Source: Herbaspirillum frisingense GSF30
Lineage (GTDB): Bacteria; Pseudomonadota; Gammaproteobacteria; Burkholderiales; Burkholderiaceae_D
Direction of reading: 5' to 3'
DNA: 64,000 nt
Assembly: GCF_000300975.2 (NCBI RefSeq)
Contig: NZ_AEEC02000019.1
Location: 1 to 64,000 of the forward strand
The notes below the pieces were generated by a model. That model was not told where the DNA came from, did not search any database, and was given only the letters and a program-made list of their open reading frames with translations. Position 1 is the stretch's first letter; each line of letters opens with the position of its first letter. Positions 9,342 to 17,625 of the stretch are shown one piece after another. Both the position numbers and the translations under genes were made by a program.

Positions 9342-10082
9342 CTAGCCCCACAGGGTCTCGATCTCGGCATCCAGGAAATAACCGGCGCCGCGCTCGGTGC
9401 GCAGCAGGGTCGGGTTCTTGGGATCGGCTTCCAGCTTGCGGCGCAGTCGCAGGATCTGGACATCGATGGCACGGTCGTAGACTTCGTCGAAGGCGCGCGT
9501 GCTCTCCAGCAGGTGCTCGCGCGAGACGATGCGCCCCGGCGCGCCCAGGAAGGCCACCAGCAGGCTGAATTCGGCATTGGTCAGGCTCACCTGGCGCTGG
9601 TCCGGCGCGGTCAGGCGACGGGTGTTCAGGTTCAGGTCCCAGCCGGCGAAGCGATAGGCACGCGGGTGCTTGCTACGGGTCACCGGCGCTGCGGGGGCGG
9701 CTGGCGTGGCGGTGCGGCGCAGTACGGCACGCATGCGGGCCAACACTTCGCGGGGCGAAAACGGCTTGGTGATGTAATCGTCGGCCCCCAGCTCCAGGCC
9801 CATCACCATGTCGGCCTCTTCATTGCGCCCGGTCACGCAGATGATGGACATGCTGCTCTCGGCCCGCCAGCGGCGCGCCAGTTCGGCGCCATCGATGTCG
9901 GGCAGGCCGAGGTCCAGCAGCACCATGTCATAGACCGATTCCTGCACGGCGCTTTGGGCCTGGGCACCGGTGGCGGCGCTGTCGACCGAGAGGCCGTGGC
10001 CGCTCAGGTAGTCGACCAGCAATTGGCGCATGGCCTGGTCGTCATCGACGACCAGCACCCGGATGGGAGGGGTAGTGCTCAT
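9342..10082 (-). CDS. OmpR-family response regulator
   Basis: DNA-binding response regulator of 246 residues. The receiver domain (1-120) has acidic residues Asp13-Asp15, phosphoacceptor Asp57 in VLLDLGLPDIDG and the conserved Lys in ITKPF. A winged-helix effector domain (about 145-240) carries the trans_reg_C pattern (LTNAEFSLLVAFLGAPGRIVSREHLLE ... VDVQILRLRRKLE-like). The start codon overlaps the kinase stop (ATGA), so the two are translationally coupled. It probably receives phosphate from the adjacent kinase. Confidence 0.95.
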   Translation of the reverse strand: MSTTPPIRVLVVDDDQAMRQLLVDYLSGHGLSVDSAATGAQAQSAVQESVYDMVLLDLGLPDIDGAELARRWRAESSMSIICVTGRNEEADMVMGLELGADDYITKPFSPREVLARMRAVLRRTATPAAPAAPVTRSKHPRAYRFAGWDLNLNTRRLTAPDQRQVSLTNAEFSLLVAFLGAPGRIVSREHLLESTRAFDEVYDRAIDVQILRLRRKLEADPKNPTLLRTERGAGYFLDAEIETLWG

Positions 10083-12148
10083 GGAGTTCCTTGTTCGGTA
10101 TCGGGCAGCGCGGTCATGATAGCGCGTCGCAATGCAGCTCGCTCAAGCGGCTTGGTCAGGCCGGCAACGCCCAGCGTCCTTGCCAGGTCCACCACGTGGG
10201 CCTGACCGGAGCACAACACCACCGGCAGATCGGCGCGCAGTTCGCGCAGGGCCGCGATGAGGGCATCACCCTGCATCTGCGGCATGTCCAGGTCGGTGAT
10301 CACCAGATCCACCGCCAGCGGCTCCAGGGCGAATTCCTCCAGCGCCAGCAGCGGGTCGTCGAAGACGATGGGCGCATAGCCCAGCGCATCCAGCCATTGC
10401 GCACACAGTGTGCGCTGGCCCGCATCGTCGTCGACCACGAAGATGCATTGGCCCTGCCCGCTGGCGACTTGTTCGTCGTGCAGCTGGTCGGCGTCGGACG
10501 TCGGTTCCGGTGTTGCCGCAGGCGACGGTAGATCAGCGGCGGCCGCAGCCGGCAGCAACAGCCGGAAGCGCGTGCCCCCGGCATCACTGGCAACGGCCAC
10601 GCCCCCTTCGTGTTCGATGGCGATGCCGGCCACGATGGCCAGACCCAGTCCGGTTCCCTTGCCGCCCGGACCGTCGCGCGTGGTGAAGAAGGGTTCGAAC
10701 AGCCGCGACAGGTGCTGCGGGGCGATGCCGCTGCCGTCATCCACCACCTCCAGCCACACCGCCTGCTGTTGCGGCAAGTCGCCGGCCAGGGGCGCTTCGG
10801 CTGGCGCCTCCCCGGCATGCAGGCTGACCATCACCCGGCTGCGCGCAGCCTGGCTGGCATTGCGGATCAGGTTCAGGGCCACGCGCGAGAGCTGCCCGGC
10901 ATGGCCTTGTACTGCCAGCGGCTGGGCCGGTGGCTGGAACTCGATCACCACGCCGGCCCGGCACAAGGGACGGGCCAGCCGCACCGCCTCGGCCACCGGC
11001 TCGCGCAGGTCCAGCAGGCTGCGCTGGCGATCTCCGCGACGTCCCGCCAGCAGGATCTGCTCCGTCAGTTCGCGCCCCCGACGCACTGCCGATACCACCT
11101 CCGACAGCGGGCGCTGGGCCGGCGCGGCCGGGTCCAGTTGTTCCTGGGCCAGTTCGGCATAGCCACCCGCTGCGCCCAACACGTTGTTGAAGTCATGGGC
11201 GATGCCGCCGGCCATCAACCCCAGCGATTCGAAGCGGCGCATCTGTTCCATCCGTGCCGCCAGCGCCTGCCGCTCGCGCATGGCCACGGCGATGAAGAAG
11301 GTCAGCATGGCCAGGCCGGCCAGGTCGACCTGCAGGCTCCAGGTGCTGTCCAGCCCTTCCTGGCGATAGGGGCCCATATCGTAGAGCGTGAGCAAAACCG
11401 CCATCACCGCGGCCAGGCTGGTCACCAGGGTGGCACTGCGCATGCCTCCGTACAGGGCGGCCCCGGCCAGCACCAGCGACAGCAGCACACGCTGCACCTC
11501 GCCCGACCAATCGCAGGCGGCACATGCCAGCAATACCGCCACCACGGCCGCGGCACCGAGCAAGGAGGGCCGGTCGCCGCGCAGGCTGCGCCAGTGCAGC
11601 TGCGACCAGACCAGCCAGGTCGGCGTCAGTACCAGGATTGCCAGGCCATTGCCCACCAGCAGCGTGCGCCATTCGGCCCACCAGCCGGCCGGCATCACAT
11701 CGGCCGCCAGGCTTGCCCCCAGGGCAGCCACCACCGCCACTACCAGCAAGGGTAGGAGCGCCACGAAGCGGCCCAGTTTGTAGAGACCGTCGAACTGCCC
11801 GTCGCGACTGACGAAGCGTCGTCCCAGCCAGATGCAGGCGACGATCTGCACCACGTTCAACAGCGCGAAACCGGCGTCGACCTGCACCGGCAGGCTATCC
11901 CGGTCACCCACCACCAGCATGGCCACGAACACCGCCAGCAGATACGGGAACCAGTCGCGCGCCGGCTTGCGCCACAGCAGCGCGATCATCAGCGCGGGGG
12001 CCGGGGCGGCAATCGGCGCCAGGGTGGTGCTGTCCTGCAGGTTGGCGGCAGGACTGGCCAGCAGCGTATAGACCACGCCACACAGCAGTGCCGACAGCAG
12101 GCTGCGGAACATGGCGGCCAGCGGACGTTGAGGGATAGATGGGGTCAT
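10079..12148 (-). CDS. MASE1-type hybrid sensor histidine kinase with C-terminal receiver
   Basis: Membrane hybrid kinase of 689 residues. Residues 15-295 hold about eight hydrophobic helices of MASE1 type. The HisKA dimerisation domain has phosphoacceptor His318 in GGIAHDFNN. The ATPase domain has the N box NLIRNASQA (about 427-435), G1 DDGSGIAP and G2 GKGTGLGLA. A second receiver (568-685) has Asp619 in VITDLDMPQMQG and Lys666. The GGIAHDFNN box and attached receiver are typical of kinases that relay or self-regulate through the receiver. It starts 8 bases after the ClpP-like membrane protein and overlaps the response regulator by 4 bases. The signal sensed is unknown. Confidence 0.93.
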   Translation of the reverse strand: MTPSIPQRPLAAMFRSLLSALLCGVVYTLLASPAANLQDSTTLAPIAAPAPALMIALLWRKPARDWFPYLLAVFVAMLVVGDRDSLPVQVDAGFALLNVVQIVACIWLGRRFVSRDGQFDGLYKLGRFVALLPLLVVAVVAALGASLAADVMPAGWWAEWRTLLVGNGLAILVLTPTWLVWSQLHWRSLRGDRPSLLGAAAVVAVLLACAACDWSGEVQRVLLSLVLAGAALYGGMRSATLVTSLAAVMAVLLTLYDMGPYRQEGLDSTWSLQVDLAGLAMLTFFIAVAMRERQALAARMEQMRRFESLGLMAGGIAHDFNNVLGAAGGYAELAQEQLDPAAPAQRPLSEVVSAVRRGRELTEQILLAGRRGDRQRSLLDLREPVAEAVRLARPLCRAGVVIEFQPPAQPLAVQGHAGQLSRVALNLIRNASQAARSRVMVSLHAGEAPAEAPLAGDLPQQQAVWLEVVDDGSGIAPQHLSRLFEPFFTTRDGPGGKGTGLGLAIVAGIAIEHEGGVAVASDAGGTRFRLLLPAAAAADLPSPAATPEPTSDADQLHDEQVASGQGQCIFVVDDDAGQRTLCAQWLDALGYAPIVFDDPLLALEEFALEPLAVDLVITDLDMPQMQGDALIAALRELRADLPVVLCSGQAHVVDLARTLGVAGLTKPLERAALRRAIMTALPDTEQGTP

Positions 12149-12156
12149 GGCCAGCC

Positions 12157-13731
12157 TCAGTTGCGCGAATACAGGACCCGTAGCGCCACCCTGCGCTCTT
12201 CCGGCGGCAGCTGGTTGACTGCGCGCAGGTAGGCGATGGAGGCATCACAGGTAGCATCCGGATCGGCCTGGCGACGCAGCGCCGAGGACAGCAGCTTCAA
12301 CTGTTCCTGCGTCAGCGGCGCCAGCGCCTTGCGGAAGACGCGGGTGCGCTCGGCCAGGGTGTAGCGACCGGCATTGGCCGGATCGGCATCGCGCAACAGG
12401 CGCTGGGTCATCTGCTGCTCGCGGTTGGCGAATTCCTGCGGCAGCACGGCCTGCGGCGCCTCGCGGCCGGCGGCGGCATCCGCGCGCGAGCGTGGATAGA
12501 TCAGTTCGGTACAGGCCGCCGTGCTGATGCCGCGCAGGGCGACCGCTTCATCCAGCAGCAGCTGCTGGAACTCGGCCAGGGATTCGTCGGAGGCGATCGG
12601 CAGCAGGCGGCGGCTCAACAGGCCGACCTGCTCGCGGCCGACCGCCAGGATGTCGGCGTCCGACGCATGCGCCTGGACCTTGGCCCAGGCCAGGTCGATG
12701 GTGTGGGCAAAGTCGGCAGGATGGTAGCGCGCCATGATGTCGAACAGCGCGCCCTTCTTGAACTCGGCTTCCAGGATGTCGCGCGAGCTGGCGATGGTGG
12801 CGATCTGCGCGGTCTCTCCCCCTGGCGCCAGCCGTGTCAGCACACCGGCCTGCAGCAACTGGCCCAGTTCCGGATACCAGCTGCGGGCGGCCGGGGTATC
12901 GGCAATGTGTTCGATGAAATCGTGCGGCAGACCCAGCTTGCCGTAGGTGTCGAAGGTCAGCTTGCGGTCGAAGCTCTTGTTGATGCGGTCGTCACCACCC
13001 ACCGTGTAGAGCGTATGAAAACCGATATGCGCACGCGGATCCATGGCACGGTCGCGGCCGGCCAGGAAGGCCAGCGTGCAGGAAGAGGAACACTCCTGCT
13101 CCACATAGGTATTGAGCCGGTGGCGACGGATCACCTCGCCCACCAGCTTGCCCTCGCGCACCCAGCCCCCGGCCGAATACAGCACCACGGTCTGCACCGA
13201 AGGATGCTGTTGCAGCAGGCGTTCCAGGCCATCGGCCGCGCCATCGTTCATGCCACCCTGCAGCAGCAGCGACTTGCCGTCCACTCTCAACTGATAGACC
13301 ACCGGCGGCCCCAGCTGCTTGCCCAGGGCGATCTCGAACTGCTCACGCAAGGAGGGCGCGGCGCGCCAGGTACTGGTGGCCATGCTGATGGCACCGCACA
13401 CGATGAGGAACTTGACCACCACCTCGGCCCAGCGGCGTCCGCCCCGCGCCACGTGCTTGCTGGCCGAACGCCAGCAGCCGCAGACGCCCCAGGTCCAGGC
13501 CAGGTAGCTGAAGGCGGCGATCCCCAGCACGCCGGCCATGCCATAGCGTGCCGGCATGTCATTGGTCAGGCGCGCCAGGACCGAGATGGCCAGCGCCGGC
13601 ACCAGCGAGGTCAGCAGGACGGTATGCAGCCAGTAGGAACGGCCCAGCGAATAATCGCCGCGCCAATGACGGCGCAGGAAACTGGCGGGCGGGCTGACGG
13701 GAGCGGAAGATCGGGTTACTGCCTGGGACAC
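12157..13731 (-). CDS. membrane protein with periplasmic ClpP/crotonase-like domain (COG3904-like)
   Basis: Protein of 524 residues with three hydrophobic segments near the N-terminus (about 35-55, 62-80, 102-120). A ClpP/crotonase-like domain follows. The strand and helix VVLYSAGGWVREGKLVGEVIRR (about 182-203), the CSSSCTLAFLAGRDR loop with candidate nucleophile Ser215-217, and GFH (His239) resemble the serine-dehydrogenase/ClpP-like proteins of COG3904. The C-terminal half is helical and unassigned. The frame opens at ATG 13761, but GTG at 13731 has GAGGAAAAG upstream, so I use GTG. Only 8 bases separate it from the hybrid kinase, which suggests an accessory role in signalling. Protease activity is inference. 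Confidence 0.75.
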   Translation of the reverse strand: MSQAVTRSSAPVSPPASFLRRHWRGDYSLGRSYWLHTVLLTSLVPALAISVLARLTNDMPARYGMAGVLGIAAFSYLAWTWGVCGCWRSASKHVARGGRRWAEVVVKFLIVCGAISMATSTWRAAPSLREQFEIALGKQLGPPVVYQLRVDGKSLLLQGGMNDGAADGLERLLQQHPSVQTVVLYSAGGWVREGKLVGEVIRRHRLNTYVEQECSSSCTLAFLAGRDRAMDPRAHIGFHTLYTVGGDDRINKSFDRKLTFDTYGKLGLPHDFIEHIADTPAARSWYPELGQLLQAGVLTRLAPGGETAQIATIASSRDILEAEFKKGALFDIMARYHPADFAHTIDLAWAKVQAHASDADILAVGREQVGLLSRRLLPIASDESLAEFQQLLLDEAVALRGISTAACTELIYPRSRADAAAGREAPQAVLPQEFANREQQMTQRLLRDADPANAGRYTLAERTRVFRKALAPLTQEQLKLLSSALRRQADPDATCDASIAYLRAVNQLPPEERRVALRVLYSRN

Positions 13732-13751
13732 GTGGTGCTTTTCCTCGATGC

Positions 13752-13774
13752 GAGCCCGCATGCGGCGGGCTCGT
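13752..13774. repeat. 9-base inverted repeat ahead of the ClpP-like gene
   Basis: CGAGCCCGC and GCGGGCTCG pair perfectly around a 5-base loop between the HD-GYP stop and the GTG at 13731. No T-run follows on either strand, so it is not a canonical terminator. It could be an mRNA structure in the leader of the kinase operon. Confidence 0.5.
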
Positions 13775-13837
13775 CTTCAATGACGGGTGACTTTATGCAG
13801 CCGTGAGCATAACCCAGCTTGGCCCGGGTGTCGGTTT

Positions 13838-15493
13838 TCAGCCACCGTGACCGGGAATGCGCGACAGGTCGACTTCGTCGATCTGGCTGGGATGCATGAA
13901 CTGCTCGGCGTACTTTTCGTAGATGCGTTCCCGCACGAAGAGGTCGAACAGGTCCGGGTCGATATGGTCGCGCGCCTTGAAGCCGGCCAGGATTTCCACC
14001 GCCTCGTTGAGGGTATTGCCGCGCTTGTAGGGACGGTCGGCGGCAGTGACGGCCTCGAAGATGTCGGCCACCGCCATGATGCGCGCCTGCACCGACATCT
14101 GGTCCCGCGTCAGTCCCTTGGGGTAGCCCTTGCCATCCATGCGCTCGTGGTGGCCGCCGGCAAATTCGGTGACCCGCGAGAGCTGCTTGGGCCAGGGCAG
14201 CGACTCCAGCATGCGGATGGTGATGACGATGTGGTTGTTGATGATGGCGCGCTCGGCGTCGTTGAGCGTCCCGGCGCGGATGCGCAGGTTGCCGGCCTCT
14301 TCGTCATCGAGCAGCTTGCGCAGCTGGCCATCCGGGCCGCGCCAGGTCCGCTCGGCGATATCCAGCACGCGCTGCTGGTCTTCGGCGCGCATGCCTTCGT
14401 TGCCATAGTTGATCTTGCGCAGGAAGGCCCGCTCCTCATCCATCTGCATCACGTCGGCCTGCAGGGCGGCTTCCAGCGCAGCCGACTTGTCCGCGCTCAG
14501 GTCCGCGCCCAGCGCCAGCTTTTCCTGCAGCATGCGGATTTCGGCATCGCGCTTCAGTACCTCGAAACGGGTATCGATCAGGTGGATACGGTCGAAGATG
14601 GTCTCCAGCTTGGTGGCCTTCTCGACGATATGGCTGGGCGAGCCGATCTTGCCGCAATCGTGCAACAGTGCCGCCAGCCACAGCTCGCGACGGTCGGCAT
14701 CGGTCATGCGGAAATCAGCCAGCGGGCCTTCGGTGGCATTGTGGGCCGCCTCGGCCAGCATCATCGCCAGCTGTGGCACCTGCTCGCAATGGCGGCCGGT
14801 ATGCGGGGATTTTTCGCCGATGCCGATGTTGATCAGCTTGATCAGGCTTTCGAACAGGTTTTCCAGGCGACCGATCAATTGCTGGTTGGTCATCGCCATG
14901 GCCGCCTGCGATGCCAGGGCCTCGATGAAGCGCTGGTCGGTCTCGGAGAAGGGGATCGGTTCACCACTGTCGGCATCGATGGCATTGATGAGCTGCAACA
15001 CGCCCACCAGTTCGCCCTCGTGGTCCTGCATCGGCACCGTCAGGATGGACTTGGACTGATAGCCATACTTCTCGTCGAACAGGCGCATGCCGTTGAAGTT
15101 GAAGCCACTGGCCTGGTAGACGTCCGGGATGTTGACCGAATTGCGGGTATTGGCGGAATAGGCCGCCACCGCCGCCAGGTTGGGCTGGCCGTCCGGCAGC
15201 GTCAGGGCGATATCGGGAATCGAGATCGGCTGACCGCTGCTGCCACCCTGGTGCATCTTGAGGGTCTGGTTGACCGAGATGTAGAAGCTCAGCGCGTCGC
15301 CATTTTCTGTCGTGCGGTAGAGGGTGCCGCCGTCGGCGCGGGTGATATCGCGCGCGGTCAGCAGGATGCGTTCAAGCAACAGTGGGATATCGCGATTGCT
15401 GCCCAGCTCGCGGCACAATTCGGTGAGCCGCTCCAGCCGGTGCGCGATGTCGCGATGCTGGCCGGCACTGGGACTGAGGTCGTGGATATTCAT
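13838..15493 (-). CDS. GAF/HD-GYP domain phosphodiesterase
   Basis: Predicted c-di-GMP phosphodiesterase of 551 residues. A GAF domain (about 40-200) holds the sequence around LLLERILLTARDITRADGGTLYR, followed by the HD-GYP domain. The HD pair is His278-Asp279 in LLHDCGKIG and the diagnostic HHExxDGxGYP motif is at 448-458. A roughly 120-residue insert lies between the HD and GYP halves. The frame is open to 15628, but GGGAG placed 8 bases before the ATG at 15493 and the Pro/Ser-rich upstream translation support the shorter start. It is cytoplasmic, with no membrane segment. It is upstream of the ClpP-like/kinase operon on the same strand, with 106 bases between them. Confidence 0.93.
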   Translation of the reverse strand: MNIHDLSPSAGQHRDIAHRLERLTELCRELGSNRDIPLLLERILLTARDITRADGGTLYRTTENGDALSFYISVNQTLKMHQGGSSGQPISIPDIALTLPDGQPNLAAVAAYSANTRNSVNIPDVYQASGFNFNGMRLFDEKYGYQSKSILTVPMQDHEGELVGVLQLINAIDADSGEPIPFSETDQRFIEALASQAAMAMTNQQLIGRLENLFESLIKLINIGIGEKSPHTGRHCEQVPQLAMMLAEAAHNATEGPLADFRMTDADRRELWLAALLHDCGKIGSPSHIVEKATKLETIFDRIHLIDTRFEVLKRDAEIRMLQEKLALGADLSADKSAALEAALQADVMQMDEERAFLRKINYGNEGMRAEDQQRVLDIAERTWRGPDGQLRKLLDDEEAGNLRIRAGTLNDAERAIINNHIVITIRMLESLPWPKQLSRVTEFAGGHHERMDGKGYPKGLTRDQMSVQARIMAVADIFEAVTAADRPYKRGNTLNEAVEILAGFKARDHIDPDLFDLFVRERIYEKYAEQFMHPSQIDEVDLSRIPGHGG

Positions 15494-15972
15494 GCTGCCA
15501 TCTCCCCAGCGCGGCAGTGGTGGCACGGGCCGTGGTGGCAGGCTCGGGCTGCTGGATGGACTGCTGGCGACATGCTGCTCCCTGATGCGTTGGCGTATGG
15601 ACATGACCCGGTGATTGCCGGCCGGCAAACCCGCGTTTTCTTCAGATGCTTTTCGGGCATCATGGCGATTCTAGAACGACGGCGCACGCCGTCTTGCAGC
15701 GAACTTGGGGGGATTTGGGCGCCAATTCTACGCTTGTCTCCGCCGCGCCGACGGCGTGCCGCGCATTTCCCAATGCCGCGCCGCAACTGCTGAGCTCAGG
15801 GATATCCTGATTGCACTACCGCGCTGAATCCCTTACCATCACAATCTGTTGCATTATTTGCCACATTTTCCGCAAAGTCAGTCCCGGCGCGGGTTTCCGG
15901 ACTGCAACGCGCATCCCTGACGAGCTTCCATGATCTTGCAGGGACCTTAACACCCTGAAAGCGGCAACGACG
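15494..15972. other. 479-base divergent intergenic region (HD-GYP / phosphodiesterase)
   Basis: No gene supported. It contains a perfect 7-base inverted repeat with a 2-base loop at 15678-15693 (GACGGCG/CGCCGTC) and the candidate promoter listed for the phosphodiesterase. The leftward part (15494-15628) is in frame with the HD-GYP gene but reads as low-complexity Pro/Ser, so I treat it as leader. Confidence 0.5.
15811..15839 (+). promoter_or_regulatory. candidate sigma-70 promoter for the phosphodiesterase
   Basis: TTGCAC (15811-15816) and TACCAT (15834-15839) are separated by 17 bases. This would give a 5' leader of roughly 125 bases before the ATG at 15973. Confidence 0.35.
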
Positions 15973-16746
15973 ATGCGTGTAGAAATTCTCGGCTGCAGTG
16001 GCGGCATCGGTGGCAACGGCATGCGCACCACCTCCCTGCTTATTGATGACGATATCCTGATCGACGCCGGCACCGGCGTGGGCGACCTGTCGCTGCAGCG
16101 ACTGGCCGCCATCGACCACGTCTTCATCACCCACGCCCATCTGGATCACATTGCCTGCCTGCCCCTGATGATCGACAGCGTCGGCGACATGCGCAGCACC
16201 CCGCTGACCATGCACGCCACGGCGCAGACCCTGGAGATCATCCGCAAGCACATCTTCAACTGGCATATCTGGCCCGACTTCAGCGTCATCCCGAATGCCG
16301 AGCAACCCTTCCTGCGCTTTGCCACCGTCGAGCAAGGCCAGGCCGTCCGCATCGGCCAGCGCAGCATCACGCCTCTGCCGGCCACGCACACCGTACCGGC
16401 AGTGGGTTATCACCTGCACAACGAACATAGCGGCGCCTCGCTTGCCTTCAGCGGCGATACGTCCATCTGCCCGGCGCTGTGGGAAGCCCTCAACCGCATC
16501 GACGCCCTGCGCTACCTGATCATCGAAGCCGCCTTCGCCAATCGCGACCGCGAGCTGGCGCTGCTCTCCAAGCACCTGTGTCCCAGCCTGCTGCTGCAGG
16601 AACTGCAACACCTGCAGAGCACGCCGGAAGTGCTGATCACCCACGCCAAACCCGGTCAGATCCAGGAGATCGCCAGCGAGATTGCCGCCGGCACCGGCAT
16701 GCACCGTCCGCGCATGCTGGCCACCGGGACCGTGCTCGACTTCTGA
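15973..16746 (+). CDS. class II 3',5'-cyclic-nucleotide phosphodiesterase (metallo-beta-lactamase fold)
   Basis: Metallo-hydrolase of 257 residues. It starts with the GCSGGIGGNGMRTTSLLIDDDILIDAGTG pattern of class II cyclic nucleotide phosphodiesterases. The metal-binding motif THAHLDH is at 53-59, with later ligands in AFSGDTS and LITHAKPGQ. There is no signal peptide, so it is likely cytoplasmic. The expected reaction is hydrolysis of cAMP (or cGMP) to the nucleoside monophosphate. It is convergent with the FecR/TPS/adenylate-cyclase set, which makes cAMP the plausible substrate. No clear Shine-Dalgarno site precedes the ATG. Confidence 0.85.
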   Translation: MRVEILGCSGGIGGNGMRTTSLLIDDDILIDAGTGVGDLSLQRLAAIDHVFITHAHLDHIACLPLMIDSVGDMRSTPLTMHATAQTLEIIRKHIFNWHIWPDFSVIPNAEQPFLRFATVEQGQAVRIGQRSITPLPATHTVPAVGYHLHNEHSGASLAFSGDTSICPALWEALNRIDALRYLIIEAAFANRDRELALLSKHLCPSLLLQELQHLQSTPEVLITHAKPGQIQEIASEIAAGTGMHRPRMLATGTVLDF

Positions 16747-16768
16747 AGCCGGCCGGCTTCAACAAAAA

Positions 16769-16801
16769 GGGCGCCGCACACAAGTGTCGGCGCCCTTTTT
16801 T
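16769..16801. terminator. bidirectional Rho-independent terminator
   Basis: GGGCGCCG (16769-16776) pairs with CGGCGCCC (16788-16795), extended by ACAC/GTGT inside with one bulged C. Six T follow on the plus strand; read on the minus strand the stem is followed by five T. It serves both the phosphodiesterase and the convergent FecR gene. Confidence 0.9.
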
Positions 16802-16823
16802 CAGGCTTGCTGCAGCGTATGCA

Positions 16824-17603
16824 TCACTGCACTACACAGGCATCCAGCTTGGCCGCACCAATCTTCTGCGTACCGTTGTTGCCATTGCTGCTGATGGCCG
16901 GCGGCATGGTCACCTGCACGCCCTGCGACTGCGGCACGATCACCGGCGGCACGATCCTCGACTGCACGAAACCGAACTGGCCGGCACTGAAGACCTGCGA
17001 ACCGGCCGGGTTGGTCACCACGATGGCGCCCGTCACCACATCCACGTGCAGACCATTGTCTGGCGGCTGGCCGCTGGGCGTCGGTACGCCACCGCAATCG
17101 TTCTGGCAGTACAGCGCGCCGAAGTGGGTGCCGCGAATGCCGATGGTGGCCGTGGGCGTATCGAAGTTGACGGCTTCGTGATTACGCTTGCCGACCAGTC
17201 CGGTCACGGCACGCAGGCCACCCTTGACCAGGCCGATGGCCACCGAGTCGTTCTTCGGTTCCTTCTCGTCGTAGATGTATTTGTTGACCGCCACTTCGGT
17301 CCCCGGACGCAGGACGATCTCGGCATTGTCCAGGAACTTGACGCGGGTATAGGTCTCCCGCTCGGTGATCAGGGTATCGCCCTGCAGGATGGCCGATTTC
17401 ACGGCCAGCACCACGCGCGAACCATCGGCATGACGCGCCGTGAGCACGCCCGACAGGTGGGTCACCTGGCCGACCACCGGCTGCGCCTGCGCATGAGCCG
17501 GGGCGGCCACGACCAGCAGCCACAGCGCCAGGCTCAACGCCAGCAGTTGCGCGGCCACTTGTTGCCGGACCAGTCCCGGCAGGTTTTGCTTGAAGGAGTT
17601 CAT
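16824..17603 (-). CDS. secreted FecR-domain protein
   Basis: Protein of 259 residues with a Sec signal peptide (AHA cleavage after about residue 38). A FecR domain follows (about 42-170: GVLTARHADGSRVVLAVKSAILQGDTLITERETYTRVKFLDNAEIVLRPGTEVAV, then TPTATIGIRGTHFGALYC). Unlike FecR anti-sigma regulators it has no cytoplasmic N-terminal domain, so it should act in the periplasm or at the surface. The tail (about 200-259) is Pro/Gln-rich with a terminal Cys. The longer frame (ATG-less extension to 17780) overlaps the tpsA coding end, so I start at the ATG at 17603, 22 bases after the TpsA stop. It is the last gene of the tpsB-tpsA-fecR set. Confidence 0.85.
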   Translation of the reverse strand: MNSFKQNLPGLVRQQVAAQLLALSLALWLLVVAAPAHAQAQPVVGQVTHLSGVLTARHADGSRVVLAVKSAILQGDTLITERETYTRVKFLDNAEIVLRPGTEVAVNKYIYDEKEPKNDSVAIGLVKGGLRAVTGLVGKRNHEAVNFDTPTATIGIRGTHFGALYCQNDCGGVPTPSGQPPDNGLHVDVVTGAIVVTNPAGSQVFSAGQFGFVQSRIVPPVIVPQSQGVQVTMPPAISSNGNNGTQKIGAAKLDACVVQ

Positions 17604-17625
17604 AGGCGTGATTTGATCCGGTTCA

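Noticed and set aside
13752-13774. Terminator after the HD-GYP gene
   Set aside because: The stem is perfect but no T-run follows on the minus strand; recorded only as an inverted repeat.
13787-15793. Long plus-strand open frame opposite the HD-GYP gene
   Set aside because: Antisense shadow; the HD-GYP motifs on the minus strand are complete.
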